Origin: CAVWDI01 sp046259385
GTDB taxonomy: Bacteria > Chloroflexota > Anaerolineae > Anaerolineales > UBA4823
Length of the DNA: 39,363 nt
NCBI GenBank assembly: GCA_046259385.1
Contig: JBJYWI010000136.1
Coordinates: 1-39,363, forward strand
Reading direction: 5' to 3'
Shown: positions 6,856-14,849 of the stretch, piece after piece
How the letters are laid out: every line of letters starts with the position of its first letter
How positions within the stretch are numbered: the stretch's first letter is position 1
The notes under the pieces: model-generated
What the model was told of the DNA's origin: nothing
What the model saw: the letters and a program-made list of their open reading frames with translations, nothing else
Databases searched by the model: none
Translations under genes and position numbers: made by a program

Positions 6856-7863
6856 ATGGCAATAAAAAGAGGCCTCGGAATCGCAGCGGTCAATTACCCG
6901 ACCGGCATGAATCTGGGAGGCGACCCGTCCCAGGCGCTTATCCATGCGACGACTACCGGCAATTTTGTTATCTCCCTCTCGAGTACAGATCTCGGGCAGG
7001 GGTTAAAGACCGTGATCGCTCAGATCGGGGCTGAGACGCTGGGTGTGCCTTTCGAGAACGTGCTGATAGATACAGCCGATACCGACACCGGTCCGCACTG
7101 CATGGGCACCTTTGCCAGCCGGGCAACACACCGGGTTGGTAATGCGGTCATGCAGGCAGCCCAGGAAGCCCGTAAAGTACTCATGGAGGTCGCCTCGGAC
7201 GAACTGGAAGTCAGCCCGGAAGACCTGGAGACCGATGGCAAAGGCAACATCCTGGTCAAAGGTTCACCAGACCGCTCTATCCACATCGTTGACGCAGCCC
7301 TGGCAGCTCACTTCAAGTACGGGAAAACAATCTCCGGGCGTGGTATATATACGAAACCTAAAAGTGATGTTGATCCCGAGACAGGCGAGATGGATCCCGA
7401 TTCGACCGAAGCGCACGCCTGTACAGTTGCCGAGGTTGAAGTCGATACAGAAACCGGTCAGGTAAAAGTGCTTAGCCTGAAAAGCATTTATGAAGTGGGC
7501 AGGCAGGTCAACCCGGCTCTGGTTGAAGGGCAGATAAGAGGCGGCTCATTCATGGGCATGGCTCACGCTCTCTACGAGACCATCCAGCCATATTATCCCG
7601 AAGTCGACCACATGCCGACAAGTTTCAGCGAATACGTAATACCCGGTCCGTTAGAACTGCCGGAGATAGAAAGCCGGGTTCTAGAATATCCTTCCGTGAA
7701 CGGCCCTTACGGGGTCAAAGGAGTGGGCGAAATGACAGCCAATTCCCCCATCCCGGCTATCATTAATGCAATCTACGATGCGGTTGGGGTCCGCATCACC
7801 GAGCTCCCAGCGACGCCTGAGAAGATTCTCCGGGCGCTTGAAGGGCTCGAAACTGATCAATAA
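6856..7863 (+). CDS. Molybdenum hydroxylase, molybdopterin subunit, C-terminal half (NdhM-like)
   Basis: 335 residues continuing exactly where the previous chain ends. It begins KRGLGIAAVNYPTG, then carries the cofactor-binding STDLGQGLKT (about residues 43-52) and, near the C-terminus, GVKGVGEMTANSPIPA (about 286-301), whose GVGE glutamate is the catalytic base of molybdenum hydroxylases. It has its own perfect ribosome site AGGAGGAGG (6841-6849), 6 nt before ATG 6856 and inside the last codons of the N-terminal half, so the split is translated and not obviously a sequencing error. The two halves total 780 residues, the normal size of the fused subunit. The sizes 445, 335, 276 and 160 parallel the L, M, F and S subunits of nicotinate dehydrogenase. 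Substrate not established. Confidence 0.92.
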   Translation: MAIKRGLGIAAVNYPTGMNLGGDPSQALIHATTTGNFVISLSSTDLGQGLKTVIAQIGAETLGVPFENVLIDTADTDTGPHCMGTFASRATHRVGNAVMQAAQEARKVLMEVASDELEVSPEDLETDGKGNILVKGSPDRSIHIVDAALAAHFKYGKTISGRGIYTKPKSDVDPETGEMDPDSTEAHACTVAEVEVDTETGQVKVLSLKSIYEVGRQVNPALVEGQIRGGSFMGMAHALYETIQPYYPEVDHMPTSFSEYVIPGPLELPEIESRVLEYPSVNGPYGVKGVGEMTANSPIPAIINAIYDAVGVRITELPATPEKILRALEGLETDQ

Positions 7864-7898
7864 ACGACAAGATTATAAACTTACTGGAGGTTAAGTCT

Positions 7899-8210
7899 GT
7901 GCTCAAAGTAATTTCGCTGTTAAAACGCAAGGAAGGGATGTCTCTGGAAGCGTTCCGCAAATGGGCATTGGAGGAGCATCCCCCGCTGGGTAAAAAATTA
8001 CCCGGGATACGCAAGTACCGCATGAGTGTTGTGCTTGAGGATGACCCCAATCTGCCAGCAGACGCGGTGTCTGAATTCTGGTTTGACGACAACGAAGCAC
8101 GTGCTGCCGCTTTTGGAACACCGGAAGGCGCAGCTGCAGCTCAGGACGCCGCCGCTCACTGCTCCACCCGGGTCCATTTACTTACAGAGGAAAAGGTGAT
8201 TATCGAGTAA
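7899..8210 (+). CDS. EthD-domain dimeric alpha/beta-barrel protein
   Basis: 103 residues from GTG 7899, set by TGGAGG at 7885-7890. The opening MLKVISLLKRKEGMSLEAFRKWALEEHPPLGKKLPGIRKY is the classic EthD pattern: a beta strand, a helix with the F-x-x-W/Y-x-x-x-H-x-P motif, then a strand. EthD proteins occur in many degradative operons and either serve as small decarboxylases, isomerases or dehydratases or help an oxygenase, so the exact role is uncertain. It sits between the hydroxylase subunits and its maturation genes. A hairpin follows it at 8241-8269. Confidence 0.82.
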   Translation: MLKVISLLKRKEGMSLEAFRKWALEEHPPLGKKLPGIRKYRMSVVLEDDPNLPADAVSEFWFDDNEARAAAFGTPEGAAAAQDAAAHCSTRVHLLTEEKVIIE

Positions 8211-8240
8211 AATAATCCGGTAGCGCTTAAAAAGTATTCT

Positions 8241-8269
8241 GGAGGGGTAGCCTGTATCGCTACCTCTCC
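8241..8269 (+). promoter_or_regulatory. Intercistronic hairpin between EthD-like and xdhC genes
   Basis: GGAGGGGTAGC (8241-8251) pairs with GCTACCTCTCC (8259-8269), an 11-bp stem with one G-U pair and a 7-nt loop. No clean T-run follows, so it is more likely an mRNA processing or stability element, or a weak attenuator that separates structural from maturation genes, than a standard terminator. Confidence 0.5.
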
Positions 8270-8315
8270 ACTTATCTTAACCAATATTTCTTATATTATT
8301 TCCAGAGGTAGTTTT

Positions 8316-9362
8316 ATGAGAGACATTCTGGAACAACTGGACACTTGGCACAGCGAAGGTCGGGAGATCGCGGTTGCTACCGTTGTCAGAACATGGGGTT
8401 CCTCGCCGCGCCAGGTCGGTTCACGACTGATTGCCACCAGGGAAGGCGGTATAGCCGGGTCGGTCAGCGGCGGCTGTGTTGAAGGCGCGGTCATTGAAGA
8501 ATGCTATGCAGTCCTGGATTCTGGCCAGCCCTCCCTGCTGGGATTTGGTGTCGCGGATGAAGAGGCATGGCAGGTCGGGCTCCCATGCGGCGGGACAATC
8601 CAGGTGCTGGTTGAGCCGTTTTTAGCATACAAGAGCATTTACCAACCATTCAAAAATTGTTTGCATGAGCAGATCCCCTGCGCTTTGGTCTCTTACCTGG
8701 AGGGGTCGCCGGTGGATTTCAACCGCAAACTGCTCCTGTTTGCTGACGGGAGTGTGGAAGGCGACCTGGACTTGAGCCAGTATGGTAAAGGTGCCCTCCA
8801 GGAGATCAAAGCTGTATTCCATTCTGGCGAAAGCCAGACCCTGAACCCGAGTGATGATGTCTCATTGCTGGTTGAAGTCTACCCTCCCAGGGAGCGCCTG
8901 ATTATCGTCGGGGCAGTGCATACCGCAGAAAAACTGGTATCTCTGGCGCAGGTCTTGGGTTTTGAAACCATAATCATTGACCCACGCCGGGCGTTTAACA
9001 ACCGCGAGCGCTTTCCAGAAGCTTCTCGGCTTATAACCGAATGGCCAAACGAAGCCCTTGAGCAGCTGGAGCTTACCAGCGCCGATTACGTTGTAATACT
9101 GACACATGACCCCAAACTGGACGATCCGGCTCTGCTAGTGGCTTTGCGGAAACCGGCGCGCTATATCGGTGCTCTCGGGAGCAAGCGCACAAACCAGAAG
9201 CGTCTGGCAAGACTTGTTGAAGCCGGGCTTACAGATGCGGAATTGAGCCGTTTGCACGCCCCGATTGGGCTAGATATCGGCGGACGCAGACCGGAGGAGA
9301 TTGCCCTGAGCATCATGGCAGAGATCAACAAGGTTAAATATAAGAGGTACACTCCCGGTTAA
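8316..9362 (+). CDS. xdhC: XdhC/CoxF-family molybdenum cofactor insertion protein
   Basis: 348 residues with the two-domain layout of XdhC. The N-terminal XdhC_CoxI domain has ATVVRTWGSSPRQVGSRL, GGIAGSVSGGCVEGAV and LPCGGTIQVLVEP. The C-terminal Rossmann domain has LIIVGAVHTAEKLVSLAQ, IIIDPRRAF, VVILTHDPKLDDPAL and YIGALGSKRTNQKR. XdhC binds molybdopterin cofactor, promotes its sulfuration and delivers it to the apo-hydroxylase. Its place after the hydroxylase subunits, followed directly by CoxD and CoxE, is the same set of helpers known from the cox operon of Oligotropha (CoxF, CoxD, CoxE). AGAGG lies just before the ATG. Confidence 0.92.
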   Translation: MRDILEQLDTWHSEGREIAVATVVRTWGSSPRQVGSRLIATREGGIAGSVSGGCVEGAVIEECYAVLDSGQPSLLGFGVADEEAWQVGLPCGGTIQVLVEPFLAYKSIYQPFKNCLHEQIPCALVSYLEGSPVDFNRKLLLFADGSVEGDLDLSQYGKGALQEIKAVFHSGESQTLNPSDDVSLLVEVYPPRERLIIVGAVHTAEKLVSLAQVLGFETIIIDPRRAFNNRERFPEASRLITEWPNEALEQLELTSADYVVILTHDPKLDDPALLVALRKPARYIGALGSKRTNQKRLARLVEAGLTDAELSRLHAPIGLDIGGRRPEEIALSIMAEINKVKYKRYTPG

Positions 9363-9380
9363 TAACCTACCATAACAAAC

Positions 9381-10271
9381 ATGTTTGATTCGATCGATTC
9401 TGTTCAAAAAAGGCTGCTGGAACAAAACTACGTCGCGGATCGCGGCCTGGCGACGGTTATTTTTCTGTCCGCCAAACTCGGAAAACCACTTTTTCTAGAG
9501 GGAGAAGCCGGGGTTGGCAAGACGGAGGTCGCCAAAGTTCTGGCGAAATTACTGGAGGCAAAGCTCATCCGGCTGCAGTGTTATGAAGGACTGGATGTGC
9601 ACAATGCGGTTTACGAGTGGGCTTATACCAGGCAGATCATGCACCTGCGCGTTCTGGACGCTCGGGGAGTGGATTCGGAGCAGATGGAGCGGGACCTCTA
9701 CAGCCGCGAATTTCTGCTGCGGCGCCCCCTCCTGGAGGCGATCGAACACAAAGACGGGCAGGTGCCGGTTTTGCTCATCGATGAAATCGATCGGGCTGAC
9801 GAGGAGTTCGAAAGTTACCTCCTGGAAATCCTTTCTGACTTCCAGATCACTATCCCTGAAATCGGAACGATCCAGGCAGAGCGCCCACCGCTTGTTGTGA
9901 TCACTTCAAACCGCACCCGGGAAGTGCATGATGCCCTCAAACGGCGCTGTCTATACCACTGGATCGAATACCCGGATTACCAAACCGAGCTCAGGATAGT
10001 CCAGCTTAAAGTTCCCGGCATCTCAATCGAGCTCACCAATCAGCTCATCTCGGCTGTTCAGTATCTGCGCCAGGTAGATTTGTTTAAACCACCCGGGGTT
10101 GCAGAAACGCTCGACTGGGGCAATGCGCTGATTGCAATGGATAGGAAGCAACTGAACGAAGAGACTCTCAGCGATACTCTGGGTGTGCTGTTAAAATACC
10201 AGGACGATGTGCAGCGTGTAGAGGCGGAACTGCTGGGCGACCTGTTGAACGTAGGTAATGCAAACGGATAA
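9381..10271 (+). CDS. MoxR-type AAA+ ATPase (CoxD-like)
   Basis: 296 residues. Walker A GEAGVGKTE at 41-49, Walker B VLLIDEIDRAD at about 130-140, sensor-like VVITSNRTREVHDALKRRCLYHWIEYP at about 172-198. This is the MoxR/CoxD branch of AAA+ ATPases, which work with VWA partners as maturation chaperones. CoxD is needed to build the metal-sulfur site of the CO dehydrogenase molybdenum cofactor. The gene starts 18 bp after xdhC and overlaps coxE by 14 nt, indicating a tightly coupled maturation pair. No Shine-Dalgarno precedes its ATG. Confidence 0.9.
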   Translation: MFDSIDSVQKRLLEQNYVADRGLATVIFLSAKLGKPLFLEGEAGVGKTEVAKVLAKLLEAKLIRLQCYEGLDVHNAVYEWAYTRQIMHLRVLDARGVDSEQMERDLYSREFLLRRPLLEAIEHKDGQVPVLLIDEIDRADEEFESYLLEILSDFQITIPEIGTIQAERPPLVVITSNRTREVHDALKRRCLYHWIEYPDYQTELRIVQLKVPGISIELTNQLISAVQYLRQVDLFKPPGVAETLDWGNALIAMDRKQLNEETLSDTLGVLLKYQDDVQRVEAELLGDLLNVGNANG

Positions 10272-11451
10272 ACTGGCAGGGCCAGAGGGATATCTTCTTG
10301 ACAATCTGCTGCATTTCGGGCGCGTCCTGAGGAGACTTGGTTTCCATATCAGCTCTGACCAGATATACGGATTGGCGGAGGGGTTAGCCCAGGTAGATAT
10401 CACCCGGCGCAGCGACTTTTTCTACACCACCCGCGCGTATCTCGTGAAGGAAAAAGATCTTTATAAAACCTTTGAGCGCGCTTTTAACCTTTTCTGGTCT
10501 GGCAGTTATGAAATGCTATTTGAGCTTGTCGCGGCCAGAAAGATGCGCTACCTTACCCAACCTGACCCGAACTCCGAAGGTCAACCTGGGGCAGAGCCTC
10601 AAAGCCGCTCAACCACCCGCCTGCAGCCCGGCGCAGAGTATGCGGCAGATTCCGAAACGGGTGAACCCTATTTGAACGGAAGGTACAGCCCTGTTGAACT
10701 GCTTAGGAAGAAGGATTTCGCAGACTTCACGGCCGAAGATTTCAAGAACGCAAGAAGGTTGCTCCAGGAGCTTGAAGTGCGCATGGTTCCAAAAAAATCT
10801 CGCCGGAAAATACGCTCTCTTAAAAGAACAAGTTACCTGGATTTCCGTCGGTCGCTCAGGGGCAACATCAGGCACGATGGCGAGTTCATCAAGCTTTCCT
10901 GGAACCGCCGAAAATTGAAGGCGCGCCCACTGGTGGTTATGTGTGATATCAGCGGTTCGATGGAGAGTTATTCTCGTCTGTTTCTGTATTTTATGTATAC
11001 CCTAGTGAATAACAACAAAAACATCGAAACTTTTGTTTTTGGCACCCAGCTGACCCGGATTACACCGGCTTTGCGCCACAAAAATATTGAAGAGGTTCTG
11101 GACAGGGTAACCGGTCTTGCGCTGGACTGGTCCAGCGGAACACGCATTGGCGCCTCACTCAAGTCATTCAACTACCACTGGGCGCGACGGGTGCTAAGCC
11201 GAGGAGCAATCGTAATCATCCTCAGCGATGGCTGGGATCGCGGGGACATACCCTTATTAGAGCGCGAGATCAGCCGCTTAAAACGCAGTGTTTCTAAACT
11301 AATCTGGCTCAACCCGCTTCTGGGATCAGCTGAGTACCAGCCGCTCGTGCGAGGCATAAGGACAGTCCTGCCCTATGTAGACGAATTCCTGCCTTTTCAC
11401 AATCTGTCAAGCCTGGAAAAATTTACCGGCAAGGAACTTCAACCTGGCTGA
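10258..11451 (+). CDS. VWA-domain protein (CoxE-like)
   Basis: 397 residues. The C-terminal half is a von Willebrand A domain with a complete metal-ion-dependent adhesion site: DISGS at 230-234, Thr295 in WSSGTRIG, and Asp324 in ILSDGWDRGD. The N-terminal half is helical and typical of the CoxE family (RVLRRLGFHISSDQI, FFYTTRAYLVKEKDLYKTFERAFNLFW). The region about 102-140 is polar and probably unstructured. CoxE proteins pair with CoxD ATPases as the substrate-engaging partner. It is the last gene of the island; a hairpin at 11443-11467 follows. Confidence 0.9.
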   Translation: MQTDKLAGPEGYLLDNLLHFGRVLRRLGFHISSDQIYGLAEGLAQVDITRRSDFFYTTRAYLVKEKDLYKTFERAFNLFWSGSYEMLFELVAARKMRYLTQPDPNSEGQPGAEPQSRSTTRLQPGAEYAADSETGEPYLNGRYSPVELLRKKDFADFTAEDFKNARRLLQELEVRMVPKKSRRKIRSLKRTSYLDFRRSLRGNIRHDGEFIKLSWNRRKLKARPLVVMCDISGSMESYSRLFLYFMYTLVNNNKNIETFVFGTQLTRITPALRHKNIEEVLDRVTGLALDWSSGTRIGASLKSFNYHWARRVLSRGAIVIILSDGWDRGDIPLLEREISRLKRSVSKLIWLNPLLGSAEYQPLVRGIRTVLPYVDEFLPFHNLSSLEKFTGKELQPG

Positions 11452-11467
11452 CTCCTATCGAGCCAGG
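11443..11467. terminator. Hairpin between convergent coxE-like and comEC genes
   Basis: CCTGGCT (11443-11449) and AGCCAGG (11461-11467) form a perfect 7-bp stem with an 11-nt loop, starting within the last codons of the coxE-like gene. It is symmetrical, so could act on both converging transcripts, but neither side has a strong T-run. The short T6 at 11501-11506 is 34 bp away and not part of this hairpin. Confidence 0.35.
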
Positions 11468-11504
11468 CTTTCACTCCAATTTCAAACTGGTTAATCCGGG
11501 TTTT

Positions 11505-13910
11505 TTAGCGCCGCTCAGTCTCCACCCACATAAACTCCCCGTCTGTACTCAGGTGGATCCATCCATTCATATCTGTTCGCAACAGGTTATACCCTTTTGT
11601 CGATTCCAACGTTTCTTGGTCCGGCAACCCGTCGGAGTCGCCGGCTTCGACACTTAGCATCACAAGCTCGGGTTTCCAAAACTCGATCCACTCTGGAGTA
11701 TTGAGGGGGGCGTAACCGCTTTGGGAGAGCAGAAGTGCTGAAACCGGCGCAAAATTATTCCGTTTAAATAGATTATCCATGGTCTCAAAGCTCATCCCAA
11801 TCGGTAACAGCAAACTGAATTTTTTCCATTCAAGATATAAAACCGCGCCCAGACTGTCGACCGCCAGCACCCTGATCTGTGCGCCGCCGCCCAGTTCGAG
11901 GCTCTGCCCACCTTCCAGCAACACAACCCGTATCTCTTCCTGCGCCAGCACCCGCCGCAGTTCCCGGGCGCTGAAGGTGCCAGCTGGTGCGCCTGCCCAC
12001 AACACCTCTCCGGGTGGGAAGCGCTTCACAACTATGGCAAGCGCGCCAACCTGATCGGATTCGGGCGCGGCGACAATGACGTAGTCAAGCCTCCTCCTTG
12101 ATAGCGGCAGACGCCTACCAAGACCCTGAGAAAGCTGACTGGCGCTGGGCCCACCATCAATCAAAAGGCTGCGCCCGCTCGGCGTTTGCACCAGAACAGC
12201 ATCCCCACTGCCAACATCCAGCAGGGTTACATGTAATCTGCCGTCCGGCGCCGCAAGAGCAGCCCTCCACACCGTTACCGCAAACAATCCCATAACCAGC
12301 AGCAATACCGGCGCGTGCCTGCCGTATTTCGCGAACCCGGCATCTGTCAACCTCGCCAGCCATTTTCCAAACCGACCGCCAGCAAAAGTCCAGGCAAACA
12401 GGAGAAAATAAAATAGCAGAACTGTAAAGAATGCCGCTTCTCCGAGGTAAAGAACAACCCCAGGTATCCCGGCAAACCACTCCACAATCCGGATTGTATA
12501 AGCGGCAAACGGCCACGCCGCCAGCGCAGCAATCTGCCCAAGCGGCTGGTAGATCAATCCCAGAATAACCGCGATCCCACCCAGAATCATCAGCGGCGGT
12601 TGGGCTGGCAGGATAGCCGGATTGGCTGCGAGCGAGATCAACGAAAGGCGTTGGAAATGGTAAATTACGACCGGCAGAGTAGTGATTAAGGCTGCAATGG
12701 TGATCAGGAAGTAATCGCCCACCGGTTTTGCGGCTTTCTTGGCAATGTTCTCGGGAACACCTTTTGAAGCCAGCCTAATGAACCTCTCCGTCAGCGGTCC
12801 GGCATACAGCAAAAGCCCAAGGGTCGCCATAAATGAAAGTTGGAAACCCACATCCCAGAGCACATACGGGTTGAACAATGCCATCACTGCCGCCACAAGA
12901 GCCAGTGTATTAAGTCCATCCTGCCTGCGCCCAACCAGGGCTGCAAGCAGAGAGAGCCCGCCCATGATTGCTGCTCGCACCACCGCCGCATCCGCGCCTA
13001 CCAGCACAGTGTAGAGGCTAATGATCAATGCAGTGATGCACGCTGCCATAAACCTGCGCCTGACCCCCAGGATGCGTCCGAAAAGGAATACAAAGAATGT
13101 CGCCAGAATGGTTATATTAAAGCCAGATATCGCAATAATATGCGATGTCCCAGTGTCGTTAAACGCATCCTGAACACCCTGGGGTATGCCGGTCTCCACG
13201 CCTAATAGGATGCCCGCCAGAAGAGAAGCTTCCGGATCCGGGAATAGCCTGTATGTCATATCCAAGGCGCGTCCGCGTAGTGAATAAATCGACCTTTTTA
13301 CCGGACTGCCATAGCCGCCTGCCAATACAACCGCCTGCGCTCCAGGCATGTATGCGTGCACATTCTGGCGCGCAAGATATTCACGGTAAGAAAATCCCTC
13401 CCTCTCCGGGGGATTATGGATGTCGCCTTCCAGCCTAACCTGATCGCCATAATGCCAGTCCCCTCCCGGTGGAACACGTGCCAGCAGCAGGCCGCTAACT
13501 GGCGTGAACAATCTTTCCCCTACAGGGTGGAGCTCTTGTACACGAACTTTCAGATAGGTAAACCGATCGAATTCCTGGGATGGCTCAACAATAATTCCCT
13601 GCACCGTATAAGCCTCCCGCGCGTCACGGTACCATGCAATATGATCCGGGTTTATCACTGGCTGTATGGATTGGTAGCGGATTCCTCCTAAACACACGGA
13701 AGCCAGCAGGATTGAATACGGTACGGAGAGATGCGGTATTTTGGAAATCCGCTCAAATCTTCCCGGCCAGCGTCGCTTCACCAGGAACCCACATGCAGCC
13801 AGAAATACAGCCAAGCCAAGCAGCAAATACCAGATTAATCCCAACCATTCCAGCAGCTCTCCAAGAATAATCCCACCCATAAATGCCAGCGAGAGCCAGA
13901 ACAACGGCAT
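11505..13910 (-). CDS. comEC: ComEC/Rec2-family DNA uptake channel with degenerate metallo-beta-lactamase domain
   Basis: 801 residues, the usual ComEC size. Order: N-terminal membrane helices, the DUF4131/OB region (about 60-200), the multi-helix Competence domain with GTSHIIAISGFNITIL and GADAAVVRAAIMGGL (about 250-520), and a C-terminal beta-lactamase-like domain (from about 558). ComEC moves single-stranded DNA across the inner membrane in transformation. The domain keeps LLDVGSGDAVLVQTPSGRSLLIDGG, but where active homologues have a T-H-x-D-x-D-H type motif this protein reads VAAPESDQVGAL, with no histidines, so its nuclease site is probably inactive. GGAGGG lies 6 nt before ATG 13910. 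Channel competence is inferred. Confidence 0.88.
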   Translation of the reverse strand: MPLFWLSLAFMGGIILGELLEWLGLIWYLLLGLAVFLAACGFLVKRRWPGRFERISKIPHLSVPYSILLASVCLGGIRYQSIQPVINPDHIAWYRDAREAYTVQGIIVEPSQEFDRFTYLKVRVQELHPVGERLFTPVSGLLLARVPPGGDWHYGDQVRLEGDIHNPPEREGFSYREYLARQNVHAYMPGAQAVVLAGGYGSPVKRSIYSLRGRALDMTYRLFPDPEASLLAGILLGVETGIPQGVQDAFNDTGTSHIIAISGFNITILATFFVFLFGRILGVRRRFMAACITALIISLYTVLVGADAAVVRAAIMGGLSLLAALVGRRQDGLNTLALVAAVMALFNPYVLWDVGFQLSFMATLGLLLYAGPLTERFIRLASKGVPENIAKKAAKPVGDYFLITIAALITTLPVVIYHFQRLSLISLAANPAILPAQPPLMILGGIAVILGLIYQPLGQIAALAAWPFAAYTIRIVEWFAGIPGVVLYLGEAAFFTVLLFYFLLFAWTFAGGRFGKWLARLTDAGFAKYGRHAPVLLLVMGLFAVTVWRAALAAPDGRLHVTLLDVGSGDAVLVQTPSGRSLLIDGGPSASQLSQGLGRRLPLSRRRLDYVIVAAPESDQVGALAIVVKRFPPGEVLWAGAPAGTFSARELRRVLAQEEIRVVLLEGGQSLELGGGAQIRVLAVDSLGAVLYLEWKKFSLLLPIGMSFETMDNLFKRNNFAPVSALLLSQSGYAPLNTPEWIEFWKPELVMLSVEAGDSDGLPDQETLESTKGYNLLRTDMNGWIHLSTDGEFMWVETERR

Positions 13911-14119
13911 ACATTCCCTCCAAGAGTATCGACTAGAATAGTCTTCTGCGATTACATACCGGCAAATTTCACTTATAATTTGTGATTAGATTTTACCAAA
14001 ATCGGACCCCGAATCCAGTATGGCAAAATAGAGACAAATTAGCTATACTATAGATACTGGGTCACAACCATAATCCATCTGTCTTTTGATGGTTTAATTG
14101 AATTTTTTGGAGGACGGCC

Positions 14120-14818
14120 TTGACTCTAATTTTACTCGTCGATGACGAACCATTAATCACTGATTCACTTACCTACAGCCTGCAGCGCGAGGGTTTCGAA
14201 GTCGAAGCGGTTGCAGATGGCCTATCCGCAATCGAAGCGGTCGAACGGGTCAACCCGGACCTGATCGTCCTCGATTTAATGCTGCCGGATATCAGCGGTT
14301 TTGAAGTCTGCCGCAGATTAAGAACGACCACGTCGACTCCTGTGATTATGCTGACTGCGCGGGGAGAGGAGATCGACCGGGTGCTTGGTTTGGAGGTGGG
14401 CGCTGACGACTACCTTGCAAAACCTTTCTCCTTCCGGGAACTTCTGGCACGCATTCAATCAACCCTGCGGCGGGTAGCGCTGGACCGCCAATCTTCGGAG
14501 GCTCAGCCAATGTCTCTCAGGCAGCTCAGCCTCGATCCGATTGCCAGGCGGGTATTTAAAGAGGAAAAGGAGCTTCAATTATCCGCTCGGGAGTTCGACC
14601 TGCTTGAAATATTGATGAAAAACGCAGGTCGCGCGATGAGCCGTGATGATTTGCTCAAGTTGGTATGGGGGGATGAATGGGTCGGTGATTCGCGCACCCT
14701 GGATGTTCACATTCGCTGGCTGCGTCTGAAGATTGAAGACGACCCTGCCAGCCCAAAATACATCCAGACCGTACGCGGATATGGATACCGCTTCGCAGGG
14801 CCGGAAGAGCTGTCATAA
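14120..14818 (+). CDS. OmpR/PhoB-family response regulator
   Basis: 232 residues from TTG 14120, set by TTGGAGGA (14107-14114). The receiver domain has acidic D8-D9, phospho-acceptor D52 in IVLDLMLPD, T79 and K101 in DDYLAKPF. The C-terminal winged helix (about 130-228) has ELQLSAREFDLLEILMKNAGRAMSRDDLLKLVWG, TLDVHIRWLRLKIEDDP and the terminal RGYGYRF wing. It pairs with the histidine kinase 31 bp downstream. A possible promoter in front has a TATACT box at 14044-14049 but a poor -35. The signal and target genes are unknown; PhoP-, SrrA- or ResD-like functions are all possible. Confidence 0.93.
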   Translation: MTLILLVDDEPLITDSLTYSLQREGFEVEAVADGLSAIEAVERVNPDLIVLDLMLPDISGFEVCRRLRTTTSTPVIMLTARGEEIDRVLGLEVGADDYLAKPFSFRELLARIQSTLRRVALDRQSSEAQPMSLRQLSLDPIARRVFKEEKELQLSAREFDLLEILMKNAGRAMSRDDLLKLVWGDEWVGDSRTLDVHIRWLRLKIEDDPASPKYIQTVRGYGYRFAGPEELS

Positions 14819-14849
14819 CTCCAATCGTTAAAAAAACAAATTTTCCTAT

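Noticed and set aside
6850..6858. Sequencing frameshift between the two molybdopterin-subunit halves
   Set aside because: The second gene has an excellent ribosome site at the right distance, and the known nicotinate dehydrogenase has the same split, so a real two-gene arrangement is more likely.
5517..7863. Carbon monoxide dehydrogenase (CoxMSL) identity
   Set aside because: The presence of CoxD, CoxE and XdhC/CoxF-like genes suggested it, but the large subunit lacks the AYRCSFR active-site loop and has RQPGSAMRGFG instead; the chain is also split.
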